Below, in pieces: positions 10,703-19,433 of a stretch of DNA of 64,000 nt. The stretch's first letter is position 1. Each line of letters opens with the position of its first letter. The stretch is from Rhizobiales bacterium 62-17. GTDB taxonomy: Bacteria > Pseudomonadota > Alphaproteobacteria > Rhizobiales > Beijerinckiaceae. The notes under the pieces were generated by a model that was not told where the DNA came from, did not search any database, and saw only the letters and a program-made list of their open reading frames with translations. A program made the position numbers and the translations under genes. The DNA lies in contig MKVW01000006.1 of NCBI GenBank assembly GCA_001898965.1, forward strand, positions 298,882 to 362,881. Direction: 5' to 3'.

Positions 10703-12112
10703 ATGACTCAAATTTTACCCGTCGTCGTGTGTGGCGGTTCCGGCACGCGCATCTGGCCCCTGTCGCGCGAAAGCCTGCCCAAGCAGTTTCTGCCATTGGT
10801 CGGTTCGCAATCGACCTTCAAGACCCTACTGTCGATCCTGGCGTCCAATGCGGCTTTCGCGCCGCCGGTCGTCATCTCCAATCATGATTATCGTTTCCTG
10901 GTCGCCGAACAGATGGCCGAGGCAGGGGTAGACGGCGAGATCATTCTCGAAACCGCGCCGCGCGATACCGCCGCCAGCGTCGCGGTTGCTACCGAACTGG
11001 CGCTGCGCCGATCGCCGGACACGATCGTCGGCGTTTTCGCCGCCGATCACGCGATCGCCGACGCTGAGGCTTTCGAAACGCTGTGTCGGCGTGCGGCCGC
11101 GGCCGCATCGCAGGGCGAACTCGTGGGCCTGGCCGTGAAGCCCGCTTATCCGGCGACGGAATACGGCTACATGCAGCCAACCGGCTCGCTGGCTTCCGGC
11201 CTCTCGAAGGTCGGCGCTTTCGTCGAAAAGCCCGATGCGGCGACAGCCGTCCGGCTGATCGAAGAAGGCTATCTGTGGAATTCGGGCGATCTGTTTTTCC
11301 GTGCCGATGTGATGGCGCGCGAGATCGCCGCCCATGCGCCGGAACTTGCGGCGGCCGCGCGCGCTTCGCTCGATCAGGCAAAGCCCGATCTGCAGTTTCT
11401 GGTTTTGCCCGCCGCGCCGTTCGAGGCGACACTGGCTCAGTCGATCGACACCGCCGTGGTGCGCAAATCCGCACGGGCGGCGATGATTGTCGGCGATTTC
11501 GGCTGGGCGGATACGGGCAATTGGCCGGCCGTCCACGCCCTTTCGCCGCGCGATGAACGCGGCAATAGCGTGCGTGGCGATGGTATCGTGCTCGACGCAT
11601 CGAACGTCTTCATCCGTTCGGAAGAAGGGCTGACGGCGGTGATCGGCGTCGACAATGTTGTGGTGGTTTCAACCGGTGACGCGGTTCTCGTCGCGAATGC
11701 CGAACAAGCAGGCAAGATTCGCGATCTCGTCGAGCAGATGAAGCGGGCGGGCCGGCGCGAGCCGCTGGAACACAAGCGCATCTACCGTCCATGGGGCTAT
11801 TATCAGAGCGTCGACCACGGCGCGCGTCATCAGGTCAAGCGCATCAGCGTCAAACCGGGCGGCAAGCTGTCGTTGCAGAAACATTTCCACCGCGCCGAAC
11901 ATTGGGTGGTGGTCAAAGGTGTCGCCGAAGTGACGCTCGACGGCACGGTATCTCTGTTGAAAGAGAACGAGTCGATCTATCTGCCGATCGGTTGCATCCA
12001 CCGCCTTGCCAATCCCGGCGAGATCGATCTCGAAATCATCGAAGTGCAGACTGGCGGTTATCTCGGTGAAGACGACATCGTCCGCATCGAGGACATTTAT
12101 AACCGCAACTGA
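10703..12112 (+). CDS. manC: Mannose-1-phosphate guanylyltransferase / mannose-6-phosphate isomerase
   Basis: The 469-residue bifunctional enzyme makes GDP-mannose. The N-terminal nucleotidyltransferase domain carries the GGSGTRIWPLSRESLPKQF signature from residue 11. The C-terminal cupin-type isomerase domain (about 350-469) shows the PWG and HRAEHW metal-site pattern. It starts 17 bases after prfC with a good GGAGGGGG site. The gene is convergent with, and 14 bases from, a polyprenyl sugar-phosphate transferase gene, so it probably feeds surface polysaccharide synthesis, perhaps the large locus at 37-55 kb. Confidence 0.95.
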   Translation: MTQILPVVVCGGSGTRIWPLSRESLPKQFLPLVGSQSTFKTLLSILASNAAFAPPVVISNHDYRFLVAEQMAEAGVDGEIILETAPRDTAASVAVATELALRRSPDTIVGVFAADHAIADAEAFETLCRRAAAAASQGELVGLAVKPAYPATEYGYMQPTGSLASGLSKVGAFVEKPDAATAVRLIEEGYLWNSGDLFFRADVMAREIAAHAPELAAAARASLDQAKPDLQFLVLPAAPFEATLAQSIDTAVVRKSARAAMIVGDFGWADTGNWPAVHALSPRDERGNSVRGDGIVLDASNVFIRSEEGLTAVIGVDNVVVVSTGDAVLVANAEQAGKIRDLVEQMKRAGRREPLEHKRIYRPWGYYQSVDHGARHQVKRISVKPGGKLSLQKHFHRAEHWVVVKGVAEVTLDGTVSLLKENESIYLPIGCIHRLANPGEIDLEIIEVQTGGYLGEDDIVRIEDIYNRN

Positions 12113-12126
12113 TCGCCGTGATGGCT

Positions 12127-13587
12127 CTAGCCGGCGTTGGTATAGGCCTTACGCGAGAAGACGGTCAGCAGCATGATCTTGATGTCGAACCAGAGCGACC
12201 AATTGTCGATGTAAGTCAGGTCGTGCTCGACGCGCGCCTGCATTTTCTCTTCCGTGTCGGTTTCGCCGCGATAGCCGTTGACCTGCGCCCAGCCGGTGAT
12301 CCCAGGCTTGACGTTATGGCGGCGGGCATAAAGCGCGATGTTGTGCATGTAGTGCTGATCGTGCGCCATGGCATGCGGGCGCGGGCCGACGAGCGACATG
12401 TCGCCCCGCACGACATTGATCAGTTGCGGCAATTCATCGATGTTGCAGCGGCGCAGGATGCGGCCGAGGCGGGTGATCCGTTTGTCGTTGGCGGTCGCCT
12501 GCTGAATGGTGCGGCCATTGTCCATGGTCGTCATCGAGCGGAACTTGATGATGTTGAACGGTACCTGGTTGAAACCATAGCGGCGTTGCTGGAACAGGGC
12601 CGGGCCTTTTGAATCCAGACGGATCGCCAGGCCGGTAAGCAGTAGCAGCGGGCTCAGCAGAATCAGGGCCAGTGAACCGATGACAATGTCGAAGGCGCGC
12701 TTGGTGACGACTTCCAGGGTCGACAGCGGCCGGCGCACCAGATGCAGGGTCGAGATATTGCCGATCCGCTCGATATGAACGTCGCGGAAGCGGTCGAGCA
12801 CGCGTTCGGGGCCGAGGTGGATCGCAGCGGGCACGCGCAGGAAGGCGCCGATACAGGCTTCGATGGTTTCCTGGTTCGACCAGGGCACGAGGATGAACAC
12901 CTCTTCCGGGCGGAGCACGCGGGCCGAGGCAGCGGCGAGCGCCAGATCGTCGCGAAGGCTGTCAGGGCCGCGTAGAACCGAGGCGGCGACGACACGCATG
13001 CCGATGTCCCAGGGCTTGTAGGTATCGATGAAGCGCTGGATTTCTTCCTCGAAGCCGACGAGATAGATGCGCTTTTGCGCGACGCTGCCGCTGCCCGAGC
13101 GGTCGGCGACGATGCGCACCAGTGCCAGGCGCATCAGCAGCACCGAGCCGAGGCCGCCGACGTAGAAGAACAGCATGGCGCCGCGCGAGAATTCAGCGCT
13201 GGTTTTGGCCAGGAAGGCCAGCATGATCGTGCTGGCGAAGGCGACGTTCCACAGCACGACGGTGCGGCGCATGTGACTGCGGAAGGTCAGGTAGTTGGGG
13301 AACATATATTCGCGCCGCATCATGTTCGGCACGATGAACAGGACCGCCATCATATAGCCCTGGGCGCCGACCGGCTGGAACGCAGGGGCGTGGGGATAGG
13401 CGAGGTAGTGATAGACAAACCAGGTGATGATGGCGCTGGCTAGAATGGCCAGGGCATCGCAGGCGGCCGCGACGATCGAGAAAACGATTCGCACCACCGC
13501 CGGGGAAACGATGGGCGTGGCCGTGCCGCGCCAGCGGACGAGCGATCCCGCCTTTCGGGGATATGTCACATAATCCTGCGTGGCCAC
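12127..13587 (-). CDS. Undecaprenyl-phosphate sugar-1-phosphate transferase (exopolysaccharide initiation)
   Basis: The protein has the layout of the polyisoprenyl-phosphate hexose-1-phosphate transferase family (WcaJ/ExoY/PssY-like). There are four or five N-terminal membrane helices, a central Rossmann-like CoA-binding region, a helix at the start of the catalytic domain (KRAFDIVIGSLALILLSP), and the cytoplasmic transferase core. That core contains the KFRSM motif, a DELPQL..V..GDMSLVGPRP block and the PGITGWAQVNG segment. It would load the first sugar phosphate, probably glucose or galactose, onto undecaprenyl phosphate. The frame is open far upstream and would overlap the divergent gene at 13790. 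A GTG at 13587 with GAGG about ten bases upstream gives 486 residues and is preferred. Confidence 0.88.
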   Translation of the reverse strand: MATQDYVTYPRKAGSLVRWRGTATPIVSPAVVRIVFSIVAAACDALAILASAIITWFVYHYLAYPHAPAFQPVGAQGYMMAVLFIVPNMMRREYMFPNYLTFRSHMRRTVVLWNVAFASTIMLAFLAKTSAEFSRGAMLFFYVGGLGSVLLMRLALVRIVADRSGSGSVAQKRIYLVGFEEEIQRFIDTYKPWDIGMRVVAASVLRGPDSLRDDLALAAASARVLRPEEVFILVPWSNQETIEACIGAFLRVPAAIHLGPERVLDRFRDVHIERIGNISTLHLVRRPLSTLEVVTKRAFDIVIGSLALILLSPLLLLTGLAIRLDSKGPALFQQRRYGFNQVPFNIIKFRSMTTMDNGRTIQQATANDKRITRLGRILRRCNIDELPQLINVVRGDMSLVGPRPHAMAHDQHYMHNIALYARRHNVKPGITGWAQVNGYRGETDTEEKMQARVEHDLTYIDNWSLWFDIKIMLLTVFSRKAYTNAG

Positions 13588-13789
13588 CGATATCTGCCTC
13601 AAAATGGTACACCGGCGCCCCGTCCTGACACGATTGGACCTGCTTTCACCGGGTTTGTACGGGAGGCTGCAAAGGCCGCGCCCTGGAGGACTGTCTCGAG
13701 GTGAAAAACGGCCGTGTTTCTCTTGACCAGCCGCCGCCAGAAGCGGCATCGTCGGGCGCAATTTCAGCGGTTTGCGCAGGGGTTTCGTG

Positions 13790-14254
13790 ATGGCATCCAG
13801 AATCGGAAAATTGGCCGGAAAATTCGCGATCACGGGTGCGGCGCTGGCGCTTCTGGGCGCCGTTCAGCCGACCCTGGCGCGGCCGCAGATGCCGGCCGAA
13901 TACCGCTATCAGCCCTATACGGGCTCGCTGCCGGCGTGCTGGGACAACAGCGTGCTGGGCACAATCCAGAGCCGTTTCGCGTCCAAAGAATCGGAATACT
14001 GGAACTCGGCTTTGCAGATCGTGGCTTACGACCGTATCCACGAGACCGGCTTCCGCTCCAATGGCTCCGACTACATTCCGCGCCGTTACTGCACGGCACG
14101 CGCCTATATGAATGACGGGCGTTGGCGCCAAGTGACCTATTGGGTCGGCGAAAACCTGGGCTTCATCGGCTGGGGTTGGGGCGTTGAATGGTGCGTGGCC
14201 GGCGTCGACCGCAACTATGCCTATGGACCTGCCTGCCGGGCGGCGCGCCGCTGA
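13790..14254 (+). CDS. Small secreted four-cysteine protein upstream of RNase T2
   Basis: I do not recognise the family. The 154-residue product starts at the ATG at 13790 and has a Sec signal peptide (residues 1-30, cleavage near TLA-RP). Four Cys follow in the mature part (in ACWDN, YCTAR, EWCVAG and PACRA), enough for two disulfides, plus many Tyr/Trp residues. The gene ends 5 bases before the RNase T2 gene on the same strand, so the two are almost certainly co-transcribed and both products are exported. It could be a periplasmic partner of the nuclease, but the sequence alone does not prove this. Confidence 0.75.
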   Translation: MASRIGKLAGKFAITGAALALLGAVQPTLARPQMPAEYRYQPYTGSLPACWDNSVLGTIQSRFASKESEYWNSALQIVAYDRIHETGFRSNGSDYIPRRYCTARAYMNDGRWRQVTYWVGENLGFIGWGWGVEWCVAGVDRNYAYGPACRAARR

Positions 14255-14259
14255 CACCC

Positions 14260-15063
14260 ATGCCGATCCGATCCCTCCTGATCGTACTGCTGGCGGTCTT
14301 CAGTCTGCCGGCGGTGGCGCAATATCGTGGCGGTAACAACGATTGCGTTCTCGATCGCTGCGAGGATCGCCAGGGCAATAGCGATCGCAATCAGGATCGT
14401 CGGCAGCCTTCCACGCGCGATGATCGAAGCCAGGACAATAACCGGGGTGGCTGGTTTGGCGGTCCGCGTCGCGATCAGGCGACGACCGTCGCGCCCGGGC
14501 GGTTCGATTTCTACGTGCTGGCATTAAGTTGGTCGTCGAGCTTCTGCGCGTCGGGCAATAATGACGATCGCGATCAATGCCAGATCGGCTCGAACCATGG
14601 TTTCGTCGTTCACGGCTTATGGCCGCAGTACGAACGCGGCTTCCCATCGGATTGCCCGAGCCCGATCCGCAATCCGCCGGCCAGCGCCATGCGCGATGCG
14701 GAGGGCGTATTTCCCGATCTCGGCCTTGCCCGCTACGAATGGCGCAAGCATGGGACTTGCTCGGGCCGTTCGCCGAGCGAATATTTCGCTGACGTTCGGC
14801 GAGCCCGCAACAAGGTCGAGATTCCCTCAGAGTTGGAGCAGCCGCGCTCTGCCCAGCGTATGTCGCCGCTCGATATTCAACGCGCTTTCATCGACGCCAA
14901 TCGTGGCTTGCGGCCCGGCATGATGGCCGTGGCCTGCCAGCGTGGCATGTTGCAGGAAGTGCGCATTTGCCTGAGCAAGGATCTGCGCGATTTCAGGCCA
15001 TGTCCGGAAGTGACGCGTCAGGCTTGCCGCTCGCAGCAGATCAATGTGCCGCCGGTCCGTTAG
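14260..15063 (+). CDS. Secreted RNase T2 family ribonuclease
   Basis: RNase T2 enzymes cut single-stranded RNA to 3'-phosphates through 2',3'-cyclic intermediates. The 267-residue protein has a signal peptide (1-20) and both catalytic boxes: CAS1 HGLWPQ with His118, and CAS2 EWRKHGTC with Glu160, Lys163 and His164. Conserved Cys residues surround them. Between the signal and the enzyme domain lies an unusual linker of about 57 residues (22-78) rich in Asp, Arg, Asn and Gln. The ATG at 14260 opens with a good signal peptide; an earlier in-frame start would overlap the upstream gene. It is followed 9 bases later by rlmJ. Confidence 0.94.
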   Translation: MPIRSLLIVLLAVFSLPAVAQYRGGNNDCVLDRCEDRQGNSDRNQDRRQPSTRDDRSQDNNRGGWFGGPRRDQATTVAPGRFDFYVLALSWSSSFCASGNNDDRDQCQIGSNHGFVVHGLWPQYERGFPSDCPSPIRNPPASAMRDAEGVFPDLGLARYEWRKHGTCSGRSPSEYFADVRRARNKVEIPSELEQPRSAQRMSPLDIQRAFIDANRGLRPGMMAVACQRGMLQEVRICLSKDLRDFRPCPEVTRQACRSQQINVPPVR

Positions 15064-15072
15064 CTATCCGCT

Positions 15073-15927
15073 ATGAACTATCGCCACGCTTTCCATGCCG
15101 GCAATTTCGCCGATGTGTTCAAACACGCCATCGTCGCGCGCATCCTTCTGTATTTGATGCGCAAGGAAACGCCGCTGCGCTACATCGATACCCATGGTGG
15201 CACGGGTCTTTACGACCTGGGCGACGAGCGGGCTGTGCGCACGGGCGAATGGCGCGGTGGCATTGCACGTCTCCTCACAGCCTCGCGGCCGCCCGAAATC
15301 GAGGCTTTGCTGGCGGATTGGCTTGCGGTGGTCGGCGATGGTGACAAAGAGGGCCGTCCGGCTGTCTATCCAGGTTCGCCCGCCGTCGCGCAGCGGATGC
15401 TGCGCGCACAGGATCGGTTGACCGTTTGCGATCTGCACGATGAGGATGTCCGCACCCTGGCGCGCAAGCTTGGGCGCGATCGTCGGCTGAAGGTCATCGG
15501 CATCGACGGCTATACCGCCTTGAAGGCCTATGTCCCGCCGGTCGAACGACGAGGGCTGGTTCTGGTCGATCCGCCCTTCGAGGCCACTGACGAATTCATG
15601 CGCATGGGCGATGCCGTCGCCGCAGCTTGGCAGAAATGGCCGACGGGCACCTATGCGCTTTGGTATCCGGTGAAGGATGCCGATGTCGTCGATGATTTTT
15701 ACGAAGGTTTGGTGGAGGCGGGCGTGACACGCTTGTTGCGGACCGAACTCGATGTCGGTCGCCGCGACGAAACCTCAACGAAGCTGTCGGGGTGTGGCCT
15801 GGCGATCATCAATCCGCCGCACACCTTGCCGGCGGAGATCGAAGCTCTGGCGCCATGGTTCGCGCAGGTGATGGCGCAGGGGCGTTCCCGTTGGATATGT
15901 CGTTGGGCCGTGGCCGAGACGGCGTAA
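15073..15927 (+). CDS. rlmJ: 23S rRNA (adenine(2030)-N6)-methyltransferase
   Basis: RlmJ methylates A2030 of 23S rRNA using SAM. The 284-residue product starts with the family signature NYRHAFHAGNFADVFKH, has the SAM-binding DTHGGTGLY segment near residue 39, and the DPPF catalytic motif at 166-169. Length matches E. coli RlmJ (280). It starts 9 bases after the RNase T2 stop. A strong hairpin follows at 15934. Confidence 0.96.
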   Translation: MNYRHAFHAGNFADVFKHAIVARILLYLMRKETPLRYIDTHGGTGLYDLGDERAVRTGEWRGGIARLLTASRPPEIEALLADWLAVVGDGDKEGRPAVYPGSPAVAQRMLRAQDRLTVCDLHDEDVRTLARKLGRDRRLKVIGIDGYTALKAYVPPVERRGLVLVDPPFEATDEFMRMGDAVAAAWQKWPTGTYALWYPVKDADVVDDFYEGLVEAGVTRLLRTELDVGRRDETSTKLSGCGLAIINPPHTLPAEIEALAPWFAQVMAQGRSRWICRWAVAETA

Positions 15928-15933
15928 ACACAA

Positions 15934-15969
15934 AAGAACCGGCGAGTGCGGGTGCCGTCGCCGGTTCTT
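15934..15969. terminator. Bidirectional terminator between rlmJ and the outer-membrane barrel gene
   Basis: Twelve bases at 15934-15945 are perfectly complementary to 15958-15969, with A-rich sequence on the left and TTC on the right. It lies between two convergent genes and can serve both. Confidence 0.85.
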
Positions 15970-15986
15970 CGTCGGGCGTTCGCTTC

Positions 15987-16673
15987 CTAGAAGCGGTAGT
16001 TCAGGCCGGCGCGGATGATCGAGCCGCGATAGCCGGAATTGCTGACAATCGGGACCACGCCGCCATTATTGTTGTTGCCGACCTGGGTGTAGAGATATTC
16101 GGCTTTGGCGGAGATGTTGCGGTTGATCGCATATTCGACGCCACCGCCGATCACCCAGCCATTGCGCCAGGAGTTGGCCGAGTAGACGGCCGGAACAGTG
16201 GTATCGGTGATCGTCGAATTGATGTTGCCGCCCGCGTAACCGCCGGTGATGTAGAGCAGCGTGCGGTCGAAGGCGACGACGCCGGCGCGGGCGCGGATTG
16301 TCGCGAAACTGTTCATCTTAGCGCGCATGAAAATCGGCCCGGGCAGGGTGCGGTTGGCGGTCATGCCGGCCCAGCTCATGTCGCCTTCAAGACCGACGAC
16401 GAACATGTTGTTGACCTGATAGTTATAGCCGAGCGTGCCGCCGACCATACCGCCGCTGGCGGAGCCGAAATCATTCGAGCCGCGGCCGAGACGGCCGAAA
16501 GCGCCGCCGCCGGAAAGACCGACGTAGAAACCTGTCCAGGTGAACGCGGGTTGGGTGAAGATGGGGGCCGGCGGTGGGGCGGGTTCAACGCGGCGGGGCA
16601 GGTCGGCCGCCAGCGCAGCTCCGCTTATCATCACAAGCGCGACCGCAGCCGTCGCAACCGAATACTTTTTCAT
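15987..16673 (-). CDS. Outer-membrane beta-barrel protein, Omp25/Omp31 type
   Basis: The 228-residue protein has a signal peptide (MKKYSVATAAVALVMISGAALA), a short Pro-rich linker, then an eight-stranded barrel pattern. The barrel begins with FTWTGFYVGLSGGGAFG and ends with the C-terminal aromatic residue (GLNYRF) needed for outer-membrane insertion. This is the porin-like family abundant in Hyphomicrobiales (Omp25/31, RopB). The ATG at 16673 gives the signal peptide; a longer upstream open frame is ignored. A structural rather than enzymatic role is likely. Confidence 0.92.
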   Translation of the reverse strand: MKKYSVATAAVALVMISGAALAADLPRRVEPAPPPAPIFTQPAFTWTGFYVGLSGGGAFGRLGRGSNDFGSASGGMVGGTLGYNYQVNNMFVVGLEGDMSWAGMTANRTLPGPIFMRAKMNSFATIRARAGVVAFDRTLLYITGGYAGGNINSTITDTTVPAVYSANSWRNGWVIGGGVEYAINRNISAKAEYLYTQVGNNNNGGVVPIVSNSGYRGSIIRAGLNYRF

Positions 16674-16965
16674 TCCGTCTCTCCAATTCCGAATCCGCAT
16701 CAGGCCCGCTCGCGGCACCGGATGACGATCGTCACTTGGCCTGCGGAATGTGTCGCTGAATCGGTCGTAATCGTGCAGGTTCAGGGAGATTTCGTGCCGG
16801 CCCTGCCTCGGATGAGGCCGGCAGGCCTTACATGTGTGGCGCCTGCGGACGGGAAAAATCCCGCCATTGTGAAATCCCGCCCATCTTCGCTGTCGAATTC
16901 GCGGCACTTGCCGCTATTGTGGCCCGGTGATGGCAGAAAATGGGAAAGGCGCCGAAGGCGGCTAG

Positions 16966-17745
16966 ATGGTGACAGTGGAGCAGACGAAAGGGGCGGGCGT
17001 TGCGCTCGTGACAGGCGCGGCGCGGCGAATCGGCCGGGCTATTTCGAAGCGGCTGGCGCAGGAGGGTTATGCCTTGGCACTGCATGCCTCGGAGCGCTCC
17101 TATGCCGAGGCGGAGCTATTGGCTCGTGAGGTCACGCAGGCCGGCGGTCGCGCCCATGTCATCGTGGCCGATCTCATGGAGACGCAGGCGCCGCCTCTAG
17201 TCTTCGAGCAAGCGGCGCACACCTTTGGCGGCGTGACGCTGCTGGTGAACAATGCCTCTTTGTTCGAACAGGATACGCCGTCGACTTTCGATGTGGATTT
17301 TTTCGATCGGGCGATGGCGGTTAATTTGCGCGCGCCTTGCGCGCTGGCGGCGCTGATGGCGCAGGCTTTGCCTGAGGGCGCGACCGGCGCGATCGTCAAC
17401 ATCGCCGATCAGCGCGTCTGGCGCCTCAATCCGCATTTCTTCAGTTACACCCTGACGAAGGCCGCATTGTGGACGGCGACGCAGACCATGGCTCAAGCCT
17501 TCGCGCCGCGCCTGCGCGTCAATGCGGTGGGGCCGGGGCCAGTGTTTCCAAACGTCATGGACGGCACCGATGGTTTCGAGCGTGAGGCCGCCAACATTCC
17601 TCTTGAACAGGCGGTCGCCGCGGAAGACGTGGCGGATGCTGTGGCCTATCTGGCGCGGGCGCGCAGCGTGACCGGCCAGATGATCGCCGTTGACGGCGGG
17701 CAGCACATCGCCTGGAAAACGCCTGACGTGACCAACGATCTCTAA
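16966..17745 (+). CDS. SDR family oxidoreductase, pteridine-reductase (FolM) like
   Basis: The 259-residue short-chain dehydrogenase has the NADPH-binding TGAARRIG motif (residues 16-23), NNAS at 95-98 and the catalytic Tyr161-x3-Lys165. Where ordinary members have Ser, this one has Asp148, as in PTR1/FolM pteridine reductases, and the Arg-rich TGxxRRIG loop also fits them. Reduction of dihydrobiopterin- or dihydrofolate-like substrates is therefore likely, but a general role cannot be excluded. It overlaps the convergent TPR gene by 4 bases. Confidence 0.87.
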   Translation: MVTVEQTKGAGVALVTGAARRIGRAISKRLAQEGYALALHASERSYAEAELLAREVTQAGGRAHVIVADLMETQAPPLVFEQAAHTFGGVTLLVNNASLFEQDTPSTFDVDFFDRAMAVNLRAPCALAALMAQALPEGATGAIVNIADQRVWRLNPHFFSYTLTKAALWTATQTMAQAFAPRLRVNAVGPGPVFPNVMDGTDGFEREAANIPLEQAVAAEDVADAVAYLARARSVTGQMIAVDGGQHIAWKTPDVTNDL

Positions 17746-19088
17746 TGTGAGCGCGCGGCTTCCCGCCAGCCGATGCTGCGTTCGGGCGGCAGTGCGCGGC
17801 GGCCACGAATTCGTTCAAGGATCAGCGTTTGATCCGCAGCGGAGCCGGCGCTTTCGGCGAAGCTGAGAAACATCTGTTCCAGGAGGTCCTGCTGCGCGTG
17901 ACTGCCGCCGAGGCGGTGCATGGTGGCCAGCGCCGGGCGCATCAAGTCGACCGCTTCCATCGATCGTCCGTCGGCTCGGGCAAGAATGGCGTTGCACAGC
18001 GGCAACGCAACGGTGCGCACGAGCGGCGACAGGTCGCCGACGTTGCGCAACACGAAATCCTCCATCCCCTTGATGAAGTGTACCGCCTCGGCATGATGGC
18101 CGGCGCGTGCCAGTGCCAGCACCCAATGGGGCAGGGTGAAAGGATTGCGGCAATCGCCGATGCGCGGCTGCGCTTTCGCCGCGATTTCCTGCCAGCGTTC
18201 GCCGATGTCGACACCGTGCCGTTCCAAGCGCCAGAGCGCCGAGGCGGCATTCTGGATGTCGATATAAAGATCGGGCATGGCGGTGGTGGTGATCGAATTG
18301 AGATCGCGGAAGCGATCGTCGTAAAGGCTCAACGCCGCATCGAATTCTTCGCGTTCGATGTGATAGAGCGCGCGATGCCACCACAGATGATGCAGGAGAT
18401 TGTTGCCGCCTTCCCAATGTGGCTCCATCGCCGAGAGAAAGGCGATGCCTTCCGCGCGGCGGCCCTGCATTTCGAAGACATGGGCCAGTGCATGGGTGGC
18501 CCACACATCGCTTGCATCAATGGCAATCGCCTCGCGGGCGCAATTCTCGGCGATCAGATAGCTGCCGCATTCCTCATGGGCGAAGGCGCGGCAGGCGAGT
18601 ACGGTGCCATAGGCGGGAAGTTCGCGGCCGTAATGCGATAAGGTCGTTTCCGCTTGGGCGAACAACAGTTCCGGCCGACCGCACCAGAAGCCTAGCAAAT
18701 GGTGCATGCGGAAGGCGAGGATGTCGTGCGGCCATTGCGTCGCGATGGCGCTCCAGGCGGCGAGCGTGCGGTCATGCTCGCCTGATATCCAATGGCTGAG
18801 TGCCGCCACATGGGCCTGTTCGCGCGGGCTGGTGCGTGGCGCAAGTGTTTGCGCTTTCGCCAGCGACGTGCGGGCGAATTCCACATTGGCCTCGTTGAAC
18901 GACATCATCGAAAAGGCGCTGCGCAGGACATGCGCCATGCAGAAGTCGGGATCTTCGGCGAGGCAGGATTTCAGCCGTTGCGAGACATTGAAACGGTTGA
19001 GGAGATAGCCGTCGATGGTGTGATCGTAGGCGGCAGCGGCCGTGGCCGAAGCGCAGGTGAGTTCGAGACCTTGCGCGTCGCGGAACAT
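17742..19088 (-). CDS. Tetratricopeptide repeat protein of the TTC38 family
   Basis: The 448-residue, all-helical cytoplasmic protein matches the TTC38 family shared by bacteria and animals. Its visible features are the N-terminal 'AYDHTIDGYL' segment, the LGFWCGRPELL motif and the central 'WATHALAHVFEMQGR' and 'LWWHRALYHIE' helices. The biochemical function of this family is unknown. The ATG at 19088 is 4 bases from the end of the small upstream gene, with which it probably forms an operon. Confidence 0.88.
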   Translation of the reverse strand: MFRDAQGLELTCASATAAAAYDHTIDGYLLNRFNVSQRLKSCLAEDPDFCMAHVLRSAFSMMSFNEANVEFARTSLAKAQTLAPRTSPREQAHVAALSHWISGEHDRTLAAWSAIATQWPHDILAFRMHHLLGFWCGRPELLFAQAETTLSHYGRELPAYGTVLACRAFAHEECGSYLIAENCAREAIAIDASDVWATHALAHVFEMQGRRAEGIAFLSAMEPHWEGGNNLLHHLWWHRALYHIEREEFDAALSLYDDRFRDLNSITTTAMPDLYIDIQNAASALWRLERHGVDIGERWQEIAAKAQPRIGDCRNPFTLPHWVLALARAGHHAEAVHFIKGMEDFVLRNVGDLSPLVRTVALPLCNAILARADGRSMEAVDLMRPALATMHRLGGSHAQQDLLEQMFLSFAESAGSAADQTLILERIRGRRALPPERSIGWREAARSH

Positions 19089-19092
19089 CCGC

Positions 19093-19362
19093 TTAGTCCG
19101 CCGTCGGCAACCGCCGGATGGTGAATTCGATGCGGCCGTCCTCCAGCTCACGCCAGAATTCGATCTCGGTCATATAAGCGGCCTTGGGGAAACGGTCGAA
19201 CCATTCGCGCGCCTTGGCGCGCGCAGCGGGGCGCGGCATGGTGAAGGTCTCGCGGCGCCAGCCGCCAGCGCTTTTCGTCCGTTCGCCTAGCGCCTGGGCG
19301 ATTTCGCCCGGCGACTTTCGCTGCACCCGCATACTCAACTCCGCGTTCAACGTCGCAAACAT
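19093..19362 (-). CDS. Small conserved hypothetical protein
   Basis: The 89-residue soluble product is not recognised. It is rich in Arg and Glu and ends with 'IEFTIRRLPTAD'. The gene lies 4 bases upstream of the TTC38-like gene on the same strand, which supports it being real and co-expressed. No signal peptide or metal motif is visible. Confidence 0.6.
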   Translation of the reverse strand: MFATLNAELSMRVQRKSPGEIAQALGERTKSAGGWRRETFTMPRPAARAKAREWFDRFPKAAYMTEIEFWRELEDGRIEFTIRRLPTAD

Positions 19363-19433
19363 AGCGTGCCTCCGCGGTTGTTGCGAGTCGGGGGAAGCGT
19401 GCGAAATGGATACGACCGGGGCGTGACGGAGGT

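Noticed and set aside
13790-15063. Toxin-immunity pair for the RNase T2
   Set aside because: Both proteins have export signals and there is no secretion-system marker, so immunity is not supported beyond co-location.
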